DNA of 64,000 nucleotides, taken from assembly GCF_004341515.1 (NCBI RefSeq), contig NZ_SLZF01000005.1, positions 310,001-374,000 of the forward strand, given 5' to 3'. Made by a program: the position numbers and the translations under genes. The DNA comes from Allobosea sp. BK604. GTDB taxonomy: Bacteria > Pseudomonadota > Alphaproteobacteria > Rhizobiales > Beijerinckiaceae. The notes beneath the pieces were generated by a model that ran no database searches, was not told where the DNA came from, and saw nothing but the letters and a program-made list of their open reading frames with translations. This document shows positions 27,188-35,672 of the stretch, piece by piece (position 1 is the first letter of the stretch; the number at the start of each line of letters is the position of its first letter).

Positions 27188-28882
27188 TCAGTAGATCCGG
27201 CCCCTGCGGGGGTCTGGCCAGAAGGAGGTGCCCGCCCGCGCGGCGCCGCCGCCGGCCCCCATCGGCACGCCATCGGCGCGCCAGCAGGCCGCGCCCGTCA
27301 TGGCGCCGTCCGGCCCGAAGCCGATGATCCCCATGCCGCCGGCGACATGGTCGACCGGCGCGACCTTGTGGCCGAGCCCGACCAGCGCCGTGCGTACCGC
27401 CTCCGGCACGCCGCGCTCGATCTCGGCTTCCTGCCCCCAGGTGAAGACGCGGGGCGCCTCCGCCGCCTCCTGCGGGCTCATGCCGTGATCGACGAGATTG
27501 AGGACCGCCTGCATCGCCGAGGCCGGGATGCGGTGCGCGCCGGGCAGGCCGAGCGCGAAGAGCGGGTTGCCGTCGCGCTTGCCGATCAGCGCGGTGATGC
27601 CGCTGGTGATGCGCTTGCCGGGCTGGAGCGAGAGCGCCTTCCCCGGGTGAGGATCGAACAGGTACATGTAGTTGTTCGGGATGATCCCGGTGCCGGGCAC
27701 CATGATCCGCGCCCCGAACAGGCTGTTGATCGTCTGGGTCGAGGTGACGATATTGCCCTCGCCATCGGCGATCGTGACATGGGTGGTGTTGGCCGATTCA
27801 TTGGAGAGGATGCGGGCCTCGAAGGCGCCGGCGCGGCCGCGGTCGATCTCCGGCCGGCGTAGCGCGGCATAGTCCCTGGAGATCAGCCGGGCGGTCGGCA
27901 CATCCACGAAATCGGGATCGGCCGTGACGGCGCGCCGGTCGGCGGCGGCGATCTTCAGCGCCTCCAGCACGAGATGCAGCGTCTCGGCCGTGCCGAAGCC
28001 GAGCTGCCCGATATCATAGGCCTCGAGCAGGTTGAGGATCTGCAGCGTCTGGACGCCGCCCGAGCAGGGCGGCGGCGGCCCGACGATCTCGACGCCGCGA
28101 TAAAGGCCGCGCACGGGCTCGCGCTCGATCGTCCTGTAGGCGGCGAGGTCCTCGAGCCGCAGGAAGGAGCCGGCCTCTTCAAGGTAGCTGGCGATGCGCC
28201 TGCCGAGCGCGCCGCCATAGACGGCTCCCGGGCCCTCGGCCGCGATCTGCCCGAGCGTTCCGGCATAGTCCTTCTGGACCAGCAGATCGCCGGCCGCCAG
28301 CGGCTCGCCGCCCGGCAGGAACACCGCCGCGATCGCCGCATCGAGCGCGAGATCGGGCGCGATCTCGCGAATGCAGGTCGCGAGATAGGGCGAGAGCCGG
28401 AAGCCGCGCTCGGCATGGCGGATCGCCGGCTCGATCAGGTCGCGCAGCGGCAGGCGGCCGAAGCGCTCCGCCGCCTCGCACCAGGCCTTGAGCGTGCCGG
28501 GCACCGCGATGGCTTTGGGGCCGACGCGGTTGGCCCGGCCCCTGGTCTCCATATAGTCGGGCCATTCGTCCGAGATCGGCGTGTAGCTGTCCGGGCGTGC
28601 CGCCGCCGGCGCAGTCGAGAGCCCGTCCAGCACGAGCTCGCGGCCATCGGCCAGACGGATCAGCGCCGCGCCGCCGCCGAGGATGCCGACCATCATCGGC
28701 TCGACCACGGTCAGCGTGAACAGGGCCGAGACTGCCGCGTCGACGGCATTGCCGCCGGCGGCCAGCATTTCGACGGCAGCAGCGGAGGCCAGGGGGTGGT
28801 TCGTCACCGCCATGCCACGATGCGCGGCGACTGCCGTCTTCTCGCAGGTGAAAGGGCTTCCCGCCCGGTCGCGCCAATTCAT
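27188..28882 (-). CDS. ggt: Gamma-glutamyltransferase, predicted cytoplasmic
   Basis: A 564-residue Ntn-hydrolase that cleaves gamma-glutamyl bonds. The precursor is expected to self-process before the threonine in ESANTTHVTIADGEGN (first Thr about residue 366). Upstream lies MAVTNHPLASAAAVEMLAAG followed by GNAVDAAVSA, and downstream the usual GPGTGI-like loop VPGTGIIPNN and the glycine-rich ITSGITALIG. There is no signal peptide, unlike the periplasmic E. coli enzyme. It should therefore act inside the cell on a compound brought in by the importer encoded just downstream. The ATG at 28882 is preferred over a TTG nine bases upstream. It heads the operon, with a promoter candidate at 28926-28950. 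Confidence 0.9.
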   Translation of the reverse strand: MNWRDRAGSPFTCEKTAVAAHRGMAVTNHPLASAAAVEMLAAGGNAVDAAVSALFTLTVVEPMMVGILGGGAALIRLADGRELVLDGLSTAPAAARPDSYTPISDEWPDYMETRGRANRVGPKAIAVPGTLKAWCEAAERFGRLPLRDLIEPAIRHAERGFRLSPYLATCIREIAPDLALDAAIAAVFLPGGEPLAAGDLLVQKDYAGTLGQIAAEGPGAVYGGALGRRIASYLEEAGSFLRLEDLAAYRTIEREPVRGLYRGVEIVGPPPPCSGGVQTLQILNLLEAYDIGQLGFGTAETLHLVLEALKIAAADRRAVTADPDFVDVPTARLISRDYAALRRPEIDRGRAGAFEARILSNESANTTHVTIADGEGNIVTSTQTINSLFGARIMVPGTGIIPNNYMYLFDPHPGKALSLQPGKRITSGITALIGKRDGNPLFALGLPGAHRIPASAMQAVLNLVDHGMSPQEAAEAPRVFTWGQEAEIERGVPEAVRTALVGLGHKVAPVDHVAGGMGIIGFGPDGAMTGAACWRADGVPMGAGGGAARAGTSFWPDPRRGRIY

Positions 28883-28932
28883 CGCTGCCAACCCGATTTC
28901 GCTGGTCAGTGATTATCGGCCCGGACAGTCAA

Positions 28933-28944
28933 ATCAGTCCAATA
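28933..28944 (-). promoter_or_regulatory. Shared promoter motif upstream of ggt
   Basis: On the minus strand this reads TATTGGACTGAT within GCGTATTGGACTGATTTGAC. It lies about 50 bp before the gamma-glutamyltransferase start. The same 12 bases, within an 18-of-21 match, occur before the molybdoenzyme gene at 29966. It may be a LysR-type binding site or a shared promoter element. Confidence 0.55.
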
Positions 28945-28977
28945 CGCGGTCTGCGCATTTTTGATAATTTGAGATTA

Positions 28978-29913
28978 TTAGACGGGGTTGGCGGCGGAGG
29001 CGCTCCTGCGGGCATGGGCGGCGAAGGCGCGCGCCACCGGCGAGGGCTCGTTGCGGCGATAGGCGACGGCGAGCTCGGCCAGCACGGGCGAGCCCGCGAT
29101 AGCGCGATAGCGCAGCCCGGGGACCTGGATGCTCTGCAGCGACTGGGGCACCAGCGCCACGCCGAGGCCGACGGCGACCATGCTGGCGATGGTGACGAAA
29201 TCACGCCCCTGCGGGCCGAGCCGCGGGAAGAAGCCGGCGGCCCGGCAGGCGGAGGTCGTGTGCTCGTGGAAGCTGACACCGGCGGGATGACGCGGCGTGA
29301 TGAAGATATCGCCGTTGAGGGCCGAGAGCGGCACGCGTTCCTGCCCCGCGAGCGCATGGCTTTCCGGCAGGGCCAGCATGATCTCCTCGAAGAGGATCGG
29401 CGTCGAGACGATGCCGAGCGGCAGCGGCACCGGCGGCCGGATGAAGCCGATATCGAGCTTGCCCTGGTCGAGCTGGTCGAGCTGCGGCAGCATCTCCATC
29501 TCGGAAATATGGAGCTCGACCTCGGGATAGGCCGTACGGAACTGGCCGATCATCGTCGTCAGCGCGCCGGTATAGGCAGCCGAGCCGACATAGCCGATTG
29601 CGATGCGGCCGAGCTCGCCGCGCCCGGCGCGGCGCGCCACGAGGAGCGCCGTCTCGGTCTGCTGCAGGGCCTTGCGGGCCTCCTCGACGAAGAGCTCCCC
29701 GGCCAGGGTCAGCTTCACCGAGCGGCGCGTGCGGTCGAAGAGCTGCGTGCCGACGATCTCCTCGAGATTGCGGATCTGCTGGCTCAGCCCGGGCTGGGCG
29801 ATCCGCAGCCTCTCGGCCGCGCGGCCGTAGTTCAGCTCCTCGGCGGTCGCCAGGAAATAGCGCAGATGCCGCAATTCGAGCATCGCGCTGCTGGGGCGGC
29901 GGCCTGGCACCAT
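28978..29913 (-). CDS. LysR family transcriptional regulator
   Basis: A 311-residue regulator. The helix-turn-helix lies in LRHLRYFLATAEELNYGRAA followed by ERLRIAQPGLSQQIRNLEE. The C-terminal periplasmic-binding-like domain covers about residues 95-300 (IAIGYVGSAAYTGALTTMI). I chose the ATG at 29913 because GGAGG precedes it by six bases; a later ATG (MLELRHL) is also possible. It is divergent from the molybdoenzyme gene and sits upstream of ggt on the same strand, between the two copies of the shared promoter motif, so it probably controls both units. The co-inducer is unknown. Confidence 0.9.
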   Translation of the reverse strand: MVPGRRPSSAMLELRHLRYFLATAEELNYGRAAERLRIAQPGLSQQIRNLEEIVGTQLFDRTRRSVKLTLAGELFVEEARKALQQTETALLVARRAGRGELGRIAIGYVGSAAYTGALTTMIGQFRTAYPEVELHISEMEMLPQLDQLDQGKLDIGFIRPPVPLPLGIVSTPILFEEIMLALPESHALAGQERVPLSALNGDIFITPRHPAGVSFHEHTTSACRAAGFFPRLGPQGRDFVTIASMVAVGLGVALVPQSLQSIQVPGLRYRAIAGSPVLAELAVAYRRNEPSPVARAFAAHARRSASAANPV

Positions 29914-29965
29914 GATGTCCTCCACCTCTTAAGAAGTCTGAATTCTTGAAATCTCCGGATTGGCA

Positions 29966-29977
29966 TATTGGACTGAT
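29966..29977 (+). promoter_or_regulatory. Shared promoter motif upstream of the molybdoenzyme gene
   Basis: TATTGGACTGAT within GCATATTGGACTGATCTAAC, about 75 bp before the ATG at 30053 and inside the LysR-molybdoenzyme divergent region. It matches the site before ggt at 28933-28944 in opposite orientation, each pointing at its own gene. Confidence 0.55.
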
Positions 29978-30052
29978 CTAACGAGGCTCAGCAATATCGG
30001 TGCGACCGACCGGCCCTTCGCCTACACTGCCGGTCCTGCTCGCGAGTTGCGC

Positions 30053-32371
30053 ATGAACGCCTCCTCACCGCCGCCGCGCGGTCTCCCTCACAGCGCCCAT
30101 TGGGGCAGCTTCTTCGCGCATCGCGACGGCGAGCGCCTGGTGGTGACGCCGCATCCGGACGATCCCTCGCCCTCCCCGATCCTGGGCAACCTCACCGACG
30201 TGCTCGACCACAAGGCCCGCATCCGGCGCCCGATGGTCCGTCGCGGCTGGCTCGAGGCAGGCCCCTGCCCGCGCGAGCGCGACTTCCGGGACGATCTCGT
30301 CGCGGTCGGCTGGGACGAGGTGCTGGACCGGCTCGCCGCCGAGATCGGCCGCGTCCACGAGAGCTTCGGCCCGCAGGCGATCTATGGCGGCTCCTATGGC
30401 TGGGCGAGCGCCGGGCGCTTCCATCACGCCCAGAGCCAGATCCACCGCTTCCTGAACCTGGCCTGCGGCGGCTATGTCCGTTCGGTCAACAGCTACAGCG
30501 CGGGCGCCTCCTCGGTCATCCTCCCGCATGTCGTGGGGCCGTTCGAAGCCCTGTCGCGGCGCAACGTCACCTGGGAACAGGTCGCCGAGCACAGCGACTT
30601 CGTGCTCGCCTTCGGCGGCATGCCCCTGAAGAATTCGATGGTCGCCAGCGGCGGCGTCACCCGGCATGTCGAACCTGACGCGATGACGCGCGCCGCCGCC
30701 CGCGGCTGCGAGTTCTGGTCGGTCAGCCCGCTGCGCGACGACATGCCGGCGGAAGCGCGCCCGCATTGGCTGCCGATCCGGCCCGGCACTGATGTCGCGC
30801 TGATGCTCGCGCTCGCGCACACGCTTGTCGCGGAAGGGTTGCACGACCGCGCTTTCCTGGATCGCTACTGCGTCGGCTTTGACGCCTTCGCCGGCTATCT
30901 GGCGGGCACGTCCGATGGTACCGTCAAGGATGCCGGCTGGGCGGCCGCGCTCACCGGCATCGATGCCGCCACGATCCGCGCCATCGCCCGCAAGCTGACC
31001 GCCGGGCGCAGCCTGATCACCGTCGCCCATGCCCTCCAGCGCGCGCAATATGGCGAGCAGCCGGTCTGGATGGCCGCGGTCCTGGCCGCGATGGTCGGCC
31101 AGATCGGCCTGCCCGGCGGCGGCTATAATTACGCGCTCGGCGCGATGGGGCACACCGGGCGCCGCGTCAATGCGGTGCCGATCCCAACCATGCCGCAGGG
31201 TCGCAACGGCGTGAGGACCTTCATTCCGGTGGCACGCATCGCCGACATGCTGCTGAACCCGGGAGCGCCCTTCGACTATAATGGCGAGACGCTGGCCTAT
31301 CCGGAGATCCGCCTGGTCTACTGGGCCGGCGGCAATCCCTTCCATCACCACCAGGACCTGAACCGCCTGCGCCGCGCCTTCTCGCGGGTCGACACGATCA
31401 TCTGCCAGGACAGCGCCTGGACGCCGATGGCGCGCTTCGCCGATATCGTGCTGCCCGCCACCATGTCGCTGGAGCGCGACGATATCGGCGCCGCCGCCAC
31501 CGACCCGCGGCTGATCGCGATGAAGCGGATCGCGGAGCCCGTCGGCGAGGCACGCGACGATTTCGAGATCTTCCGGGGCTTGGCGCAGCGCATGGGCTGC
31601 GAGCCGAGCTTCACGGAGGGACGCATGCCGGCGGAATGGCTGGAGCATCTCTACGAGCCGACCCGCAGCGCGCTCGCGGCGCAGGGCCTGCCGGCGCCGT
31701 CCTTCGGCGAGTTCTGGGAGCGTGGCGAGATTCCGCTGCCCTCGGCGCCGGATGATGGCGGCCTGCTGCGCGCCTTCCGCGAGGATCCCGACCGCACGCC
31801 CCTGCCGACCCCGAGCGGCCGGATCGAGATCGTCTCGGCGACGATCGGCAGCTTCGGCTACGACGACTGCCCGGAGCATCCGGCCTGGCTGCCGGCGACC
31901 GAGCAGCCGGATGCCGACGCGCCGCTGACCCTGATCGCCAACCAGCCGGCGACGAGGCTGCACAGCCAGCTCGATTTCGGCTCCTACAGCCAATCGGCCA
32001 AGCGGCGCGGCCGCGAGGTGGTGCGGCTCAATCCGCAGGATGCCGCGGCGCGCGGAATCGCCGATGGCGACCTGGTCCGGCTGTTCAATGCCCGCGGCGC
32101 CTGCCTGGCCGCCGCCCGGACCAGCGAGGGCGTGATGCCCGGCGTCGTGAATCTCTCGACCGGCGCCTGGTATGATCCGCTGGAGGACGGCAGCGGCCAG
32201 CCGCTCTGCGGCCATGGCAATCCCAATGTCGTGACGCGCGATGTCGGCACCTCAAGGCTGGCGCAGGGTTGCTGCGGGCAGGTCACCACGGTTCAGTGCG
32301 CGCGCTTCGACGGCGAGCCGCCTCCAATACGCGCCTATGATCCGCCCGGCGATGCGGATCGCACCCGATGA
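30053..32371 (+). CDS. Molybdopterin-guanine-dinucleotide S-/N-oxide reductase (BisC/TorA/DMSO reductase type)
   Basis: A 772-residue oxidoreductase of the DMSO-reductase family. It begins without an iron-sulfur motif or signal peptide, as in cytoplasmic BisC. GGSYGWASAGRFHHAQSQIH and VNSYSAGASSVILPHVVGP mark the active site, where the serine of SYSAG is the likely molybdenum ligand. Pterin contacts include WAGGNPFHHHQDLNRL and the C-terminal TRLHSQLDFGSYSQ. The ATG at 30053 is chosen, since the frame upstream runs through the promoter region. It overlaps the CoA-transferase gene by ATGA. It may reduce an S-oxide or N-oxide such as methionine or biotin sulfoxide. The real substrate is open. 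Confidence 0.88.
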   Translation: MNASSPPPRGLPHSAHWGSFFAHRDGERLVVTPHPDDPSPSPILGNLTDVLDHKARIRRPMVRRGWLEAGPCPRERDFRDDLVAVGWDEVLDRLAAEIGRVHESFGPQAIYGGSYGWASAGRFHHAQSQIHRFLNLACGGYVRSVNSYSAGASSVILPHVVGPFEALSRRNVTWEQVAEHSDFVLAFGGMPLKNSMVASGGVTRHVEPDAMTRAAARGCEFWSVSPLRDDMPAEARPHWLPIRPGTDVALMLALAHTLVAEGLHDRAFLDRYCVGFDAFAGYLAGTSDGTVKDAGWAAALTGIDAATIRAIARKLTAGRSLITVAHALQRAQYGEQPVWMAAVLAAMVGQIGLPGGGYNYALGAMGHTGRRVNAVPIPTMPQGRNGVRTFIPVARIADMLLNPGAPFDYNGETLAYPEIRLVYWAGGNPFHHHQDLNRLRRAFSRVDTIICQDSAWTPMARFADIVLPATMSLERDDIGAAATDPRLIAMKRIAEPVGEARDDFEIFRGLAQRMGCEPSFTEGRMPAEWLEHLYEPTRSALAAQGLPAPSFGEFWERGEIPLPSAPDDGGLLRAFREDPDRTPLPTPSGRIEIVSATIGSFGYDDCPEHPAWLPATEQPDADAPLTLIANQPATRLHSQLDFGSYSQSAKRRGREVVRLNPQDAAARGIADGDLVRLFNARGACLAAARTSEGVMPGVVNLSTGAWYDPLEDGSGQPLCGHGNPNVVTRDVGTSRLAQGCCGQVTTVQCARFDGEPPPIRAYDPPGDADRTR

Positions 32372-33576
32372 CGGGACCGCTGACCGGCATCCGGGTGCTC
32401 GATATGACCTCGGTCCTCATGGGCCCCTATGCGACCTCGATCCTCGGCGACATGGGCGCCGACATCATCAAGCTGGAAGCGCCGGAGGGCGACCTCATCC
32501 GTCAGGTCGGGCCTAGCCGCAGCGGGACCATGGGCGGCATGTTCATGCATGCCAACCGTTCCAAGCGCAGCATCGCGGTCGATCTCAAGAAGCCGGCGGG
32601 CCGGGACATCGCGCTGAAGCTCGCCGCGACGGCAGATGTGCTCGTCTACAATCTGCGGCCGCAGGCGATGGAGCGGCTCGGGCTGGGCTACGAGGCCGTG
32701 GCGAAGGCGCGCGCCGACATCATCTATGTCGGCACCTTCGGCTTCGGGCAGGATGGCCCCTATGCGGCCAAGCCCGCCTATGACGACCTCGTCCAGGGCC
32801 TGTGCGCCGTGCCTTCCCTCGTCGCCGAGGCCGGCGACGGGACGCCCCGCTATGCGCCGATCAACATCGCCGACCGCGTGGTCGGGCTGCACGCGCTCGC
32901 CGCCATCCTCGCTGCCTTGCGCCATCGCGACCGGACCGGCGCGGGGCAGCGCATCGACGTTCCGATGTTCGAGACGATGGCCAGCTTCGTGCTCGGCGAT
33001 CATCTCGGCGGCCTGAGCTACGAGCCGCCGCTCGACGATGGCGGCTATGCGCGCCTGCTGGCGCCGGAGCGCCGGCCCTTCCGGACCTCCGACGGGTTCC
33101 TCTGCGCGGTGATCTATACCGACCGCCACTGGCAGCGCTTCATCGAGATCTCCGGGCGCGAGGCGTGGCGCGGCGATCCACGCTTCGCCAGCCATGCCAG
33201 CCGCACGCGCCATATGGCGGGCATCATGGAAAGCGTCGCCGAAATCTTCCTCGGCCGTTCGACGGCGGAATGGGAGAGCCTGCTCGGCGCGGCCGATATT
33301 CCGCATGCGCGGATGCACACGCTCGCCTCGCTGCTGGAAGACCCGCATCTGGCCGAGGTCGGCTTCTTTCCGGTGTCCTCGCATCCTTCGGAAGGAGAGA
33401 TCCGGACGATGCGGGTGCCCTCGCGCTGGAGCGCCAGCCAGCCCGAGCCGGCAAGGCCTGCGCCTCGCCTCGGCGCGGATAGCCGCGAGGTGCTGGGCGA
33501 AGCGGGCTATTCCCGCGACGAGATCCGCCGATTGATCGCGGCCGGTGCCGTGACCGCCGCCGACTGCCAGGACTGA
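32368..33576 (+). CDS. CaiB/BaiF family CoA-transferase
   Basis: A 402-residue class III CoA-transferase that moves CoA between acyl groups. The opening GIRVLDMTSVLMGPYATSIL followed by GDMGADIIKLEAPEGD is diagnostic. FGFGQDGPYAAKPAYDDLVQ lies at the active-site region with the catalytic aspartate, and GAGQRIDVPMFETMASF follows. It is coupled by a four-base overlap to the molybdoenzyme gene. Such a pairing suggests that the substrate is reduced at sulfur or nitrogen and activated as a CoA ester. This pathway link is inference. Confidence 0.92.
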   Translation: MTGPLTGIRVLDMTSVLMGPYATSILGDMGADIIKLEAPEGDLIRQVGPSRSGTMGGMFMHANRSKRSIAVDLKKPAGRDIALKLAATADVLVYNLRPQAMERLGLGYEAVAKARADIIYVGTFGFGQDGPYAAKPAYDDLVQGLCAVPSLVAEAGDGTPRYAPINIADRVVGLHALAAILAALRHRDRTGAGQRIDVPMFETMASFVLGDHLGGLSYEPPLDDGGYARLLAPERRPFRTSDGFLCAVIYTDRHWQRFIEISGREAWRGDPRFASHASRTRHMAGIMESVAEIFLGRSTAEWESLLGAADIPHARMHTLASLLEDPHLAEVGFFPVSSHPSEGEIRTMRVPSRWSASQPEPARPAPRLGADSREVLGEAGYSRDEIRRLIAAGAVTAADCQD

Positions 33577-33765
33577 CCGGCAGAGGTTCAGCCTCCAGGG
33601 CTGACCATGGCGCAAGCCATCGCCGGCGAAGCGCCGTCGTCAGGCCATAAACAGCAGCGATGGCCCGGTCACCCGGCACCGCTCTCCCCGGCTGCGAACG
33701 TCTGCTTCGGGAAAAGCGCCAACGTCGCATGTGATGCGCGGCGAAATGGCGGTTGACTCAAAAAC

Positions 33766-33795
33766 TGAACCGTGTTCCAAAAAGAACAAGGTTCA
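33766..33795. promoter_or_regulatory. Palindromic operator candidate before the IclR gene
   Basis: Two 12-base arms, TGAACCGTGTTC (33766-33777) and GAACAAGGTTCA (33784-33795), match as inverted repeats at 11 of 12 positions around a six-base spacer. A TTGACT box lies at 33753. The site ends ten bases before the chosen IclR start, a position suited to autoregulation. Confidence 0.65.
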
Positions 33796-33805
33796 GGAAA
33801 ATCGC

Positions 33806-34612
33806 ATGGCTGCATCGCTTCTCGATCGCGCGTTGAACACGCTGGAACTGATGTCGACCAGGCTCGGCGGCGTCAGCGTCACCCTGGTCGCCGAGGAAGT
33901 CGGGCTCCCCAAGAGCGGCGCCCATCGGTTGCTCGCCGACCTGATCCGCCTGGGCTATGTCAGGCAGGATCCGGAAAGCGAGCGCTACCACCTCACCACG
34001 CGCCTGATCTCGATCGGCCTCGCCTATCTCTCCGCGAGCGGCATCACCGATATCTCCCAGCCGATCCTCGATCGCCTCGCCAATGAGAGCGGCGAGCTCG
34101 TCCGCATGACCGTAGTCGACGGCGACCACCTGACCTGGGTCGCGAAGGCGCAGGGCGCCCGCTCCGGCCTGCGCTACGATCCCGAGATGGGTGGGCATCC
34201 CGTCCTGTTCTGCACCGCGACCGGACAAGCCTGGCTCGCGAGCTTCAATGACGACGAGGCCATCGCCCGCGTCGTGAAGCAGGGTTTCGGCAAGCTCGAC
34301 GAGCACGGGCCGAACGCGCCGCGCACGATCTCTGCCCTGGCCGAGGCTCTCGGACGAGCCCGCGCCAAGGGCTATGCCCATGTCGACCAGGCCGCCGAAG
34401 CGGGCACCTCGGCGCTCTCGGCGGCCATTCTCCATCCGCGGACAGGCGTGGCCATCGGCACCGTCAGCATCGCCGGCCCCTCCTCCCGGTTGACGCCGGA
34501 CCACGCGGCACGGCTCGCCACGCCGCTGCTCGCAGCCGCCAGGGAACTGTCGGCGGCGAGTGCCGGCTCCGAGCTTTTCACCGACAAGGCCGCCGCTCAC
34601 GCGGCCGGCTGA
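33806..34612 (+). CDS. IclR family transcriptional regulator
   Basis: A 268-residue regulator. The N-terminal winged helix is LLDRALNTLELMSTRLGGVS followed by VTLVAEEVGLPKSGAHRLL; the C-terminal effector domain covers about residues 75-250 (HPVLFCTATGQAWLA). I chose the ATG at 33806 because AGGA lies seven bases upstream and the in-frame codons before it run through a strong palindrome at 33766-33795 that is more likely an operator. It precedes the DapA-family gene on the same strand by 26 bp, so it probably controls itself and the whole sugar-acid operon up to 40.7 kb. Confidence 0.9.
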   Translation: MAASLLDRALNTLELMSTRLGGVSVTLVAEEVGLPKSGAHRLLADLIRLGYVRQDPESERYHLTTRLISIGLAYLSASGITDISQPILDRLANESGELVRMTVVDGDHLTWVAKAQGARSGLRYDPEMGGHPVLFCTATGQAWLASFNDDEAIARVVKQGFGKLDEHGPNAPRTISALAEALGRARAKGYAHVDQAAEAGTSALSAAILHPRTGVAIGTVSIAGPSSRLTPDHAARLATPLLAAARELSAASAGSELFTDKAAAHAAG

Positions 34613-34638
34613 ACGAAGCCCTCAAGAGGACGATTGCG

Positions 34639-35610
34639 ATGACCGTTCTGACGGCGCCGACGCGCGCGCCCGCTCCGCTCCGAAAAGCCGTGCTGGCACG
34701 CCCCTTCAAGGGTGTGATCTCGGCCCCGTTCATGCCGATGCACGGCGATGGCGAGATCGACTGGGCCTCGCTGCGCCGCTACATGGACTGGATCGCCGGC
34801 CAGTACCCGAGCGCGATCGCCGTCAACATGGATGCGGCCGAGGCGCCGGCGCTGAGCAATGCCGAGCGCGTCGAGGTCATGCGGGTCTGCGCCGAGGTCG
34901 TTGCGGGGCGCGTCCCGCTGATCTGCGGCCTGATCGGCGGCTCGACCGACCAGATGATCGCGCATGGCCGCGATCTCGTCGCGGCCGGGGCCGAGGGCTT
35001 CTGCGTCTTCCCGCCCTTCCCCGTCTTCATGGGCGCGCCGATCCCGCCCGAGATGATCCGGCGCTTCCACGCCGACATCGCCGATGCGCTCGGCCTGCCA
35101 CTGATCGCCTTCCAGTTCCCGCGTGGCTGGGGGCCGGATTATTCCGGCGAGATGCTCGATGCGCTCGCCTCGATCCCGCAGGTGATCGCCATCAAGGAAT
35201 CCTCCTTCGATGCCAACCAGACCATCCAGTCGGTGCAGAGCGTCAAGGCCCTGCCCGATCCGATCGGCATCCTCACCGGCAGCGATACCTTCATCTACGA
35301 GGCGATCCTGATGGGCTGCGACGGCGCGCTGATCGGCTTTGCCGGCACGGCCGTGGCCGAGCTCATGGCGATGAACGAGGCGGCGCAAAACGGCGACGCG
35401 CAGAGGGGCCGCGAGATCTGGGAGCGGCTGGCGCCGATCGCCCGCTATTGCTGGCGAGCGCCGATCCGCGATTTCCGTCCGCGCATGAAGGAGATCCTGA
35501 GATTGCAGGGGCTGATCGCCGACGGCGCCGTCCGCCGGCCCCAGCTCGGCATTTCCGAGGCCGAAAAGCGCGAGCTCGCGCGCCTGGCGCAAGCGGCCGG
35601 CCTCATCTGA
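34639..35610 (+). CDS. DapA superfamily aldolase/dehydratase, non-canonical active site
   Basis: A 323-residue class I Schiff-base enzyme. The lysine in VIAIKESSF (Lys186) is the expected imine former. The usual GTTGE motif of dihydrodipicolinate synthase is replaced by NMDAAEAPAL. The tyrosine normally found in the PPYY loop is missing, the loop reading FCVFPPFPVFMG. So it is not a lysine-biosynthesis DapA. It more likely acts on a sugar-acid or hydroxy-keto acid, as KDG aldolases and dehydratases of this family do. AAGAGGA precedes the ATG by eight bases. It opens an operon with a sugar importer and two carbohydrate-type enzymes. Confidence 0.86.
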   Translation: MTVLTAPTRAPAPLRKAVLARPFKGVISAPFMPMHGDGEIDWASLRRYMDWIAGQYPSAIAVNMDAAEAPALSNAERVEVMRVCAEVVAGRVPLICGLIGGSTDQMIAHGRDLVAAGAEGFCVFPPFPVFMGAPIPPEMIRRFHADIADALGLPLIAFQFPRGWGPDYSGEMLDALASIPQVIAIKESSFDANQTIQSVQSVKALPDPIGILTGSDTFIYEAILMGCDGALIGFAGTAVAELMAMNEAAQNGDAQRGREIWERLAPIARYCWRAPIRDFRPRMKEILRLQGLIADGAVRRPQLGISEAEKRELARLAQAAGLI

Positions 35611-35672
35611 CGACACGGCCGATCTGAACGAAAAAGCGTCCGGACGCCGATCCGGACCGGAGGGAGGACATC

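Noticed and set aside
25531-27327. Plus-strand frame of 598 codons
   Set aside because: Antisense to the family 5 binding protein; its low-complexity charged translation is typical of GC-rich shadows.
30065-32215. Minus-strand frame of 716 codons
   Set aside because: Antisense to the molybdoenzyme gene, which has clear active-site motifs.
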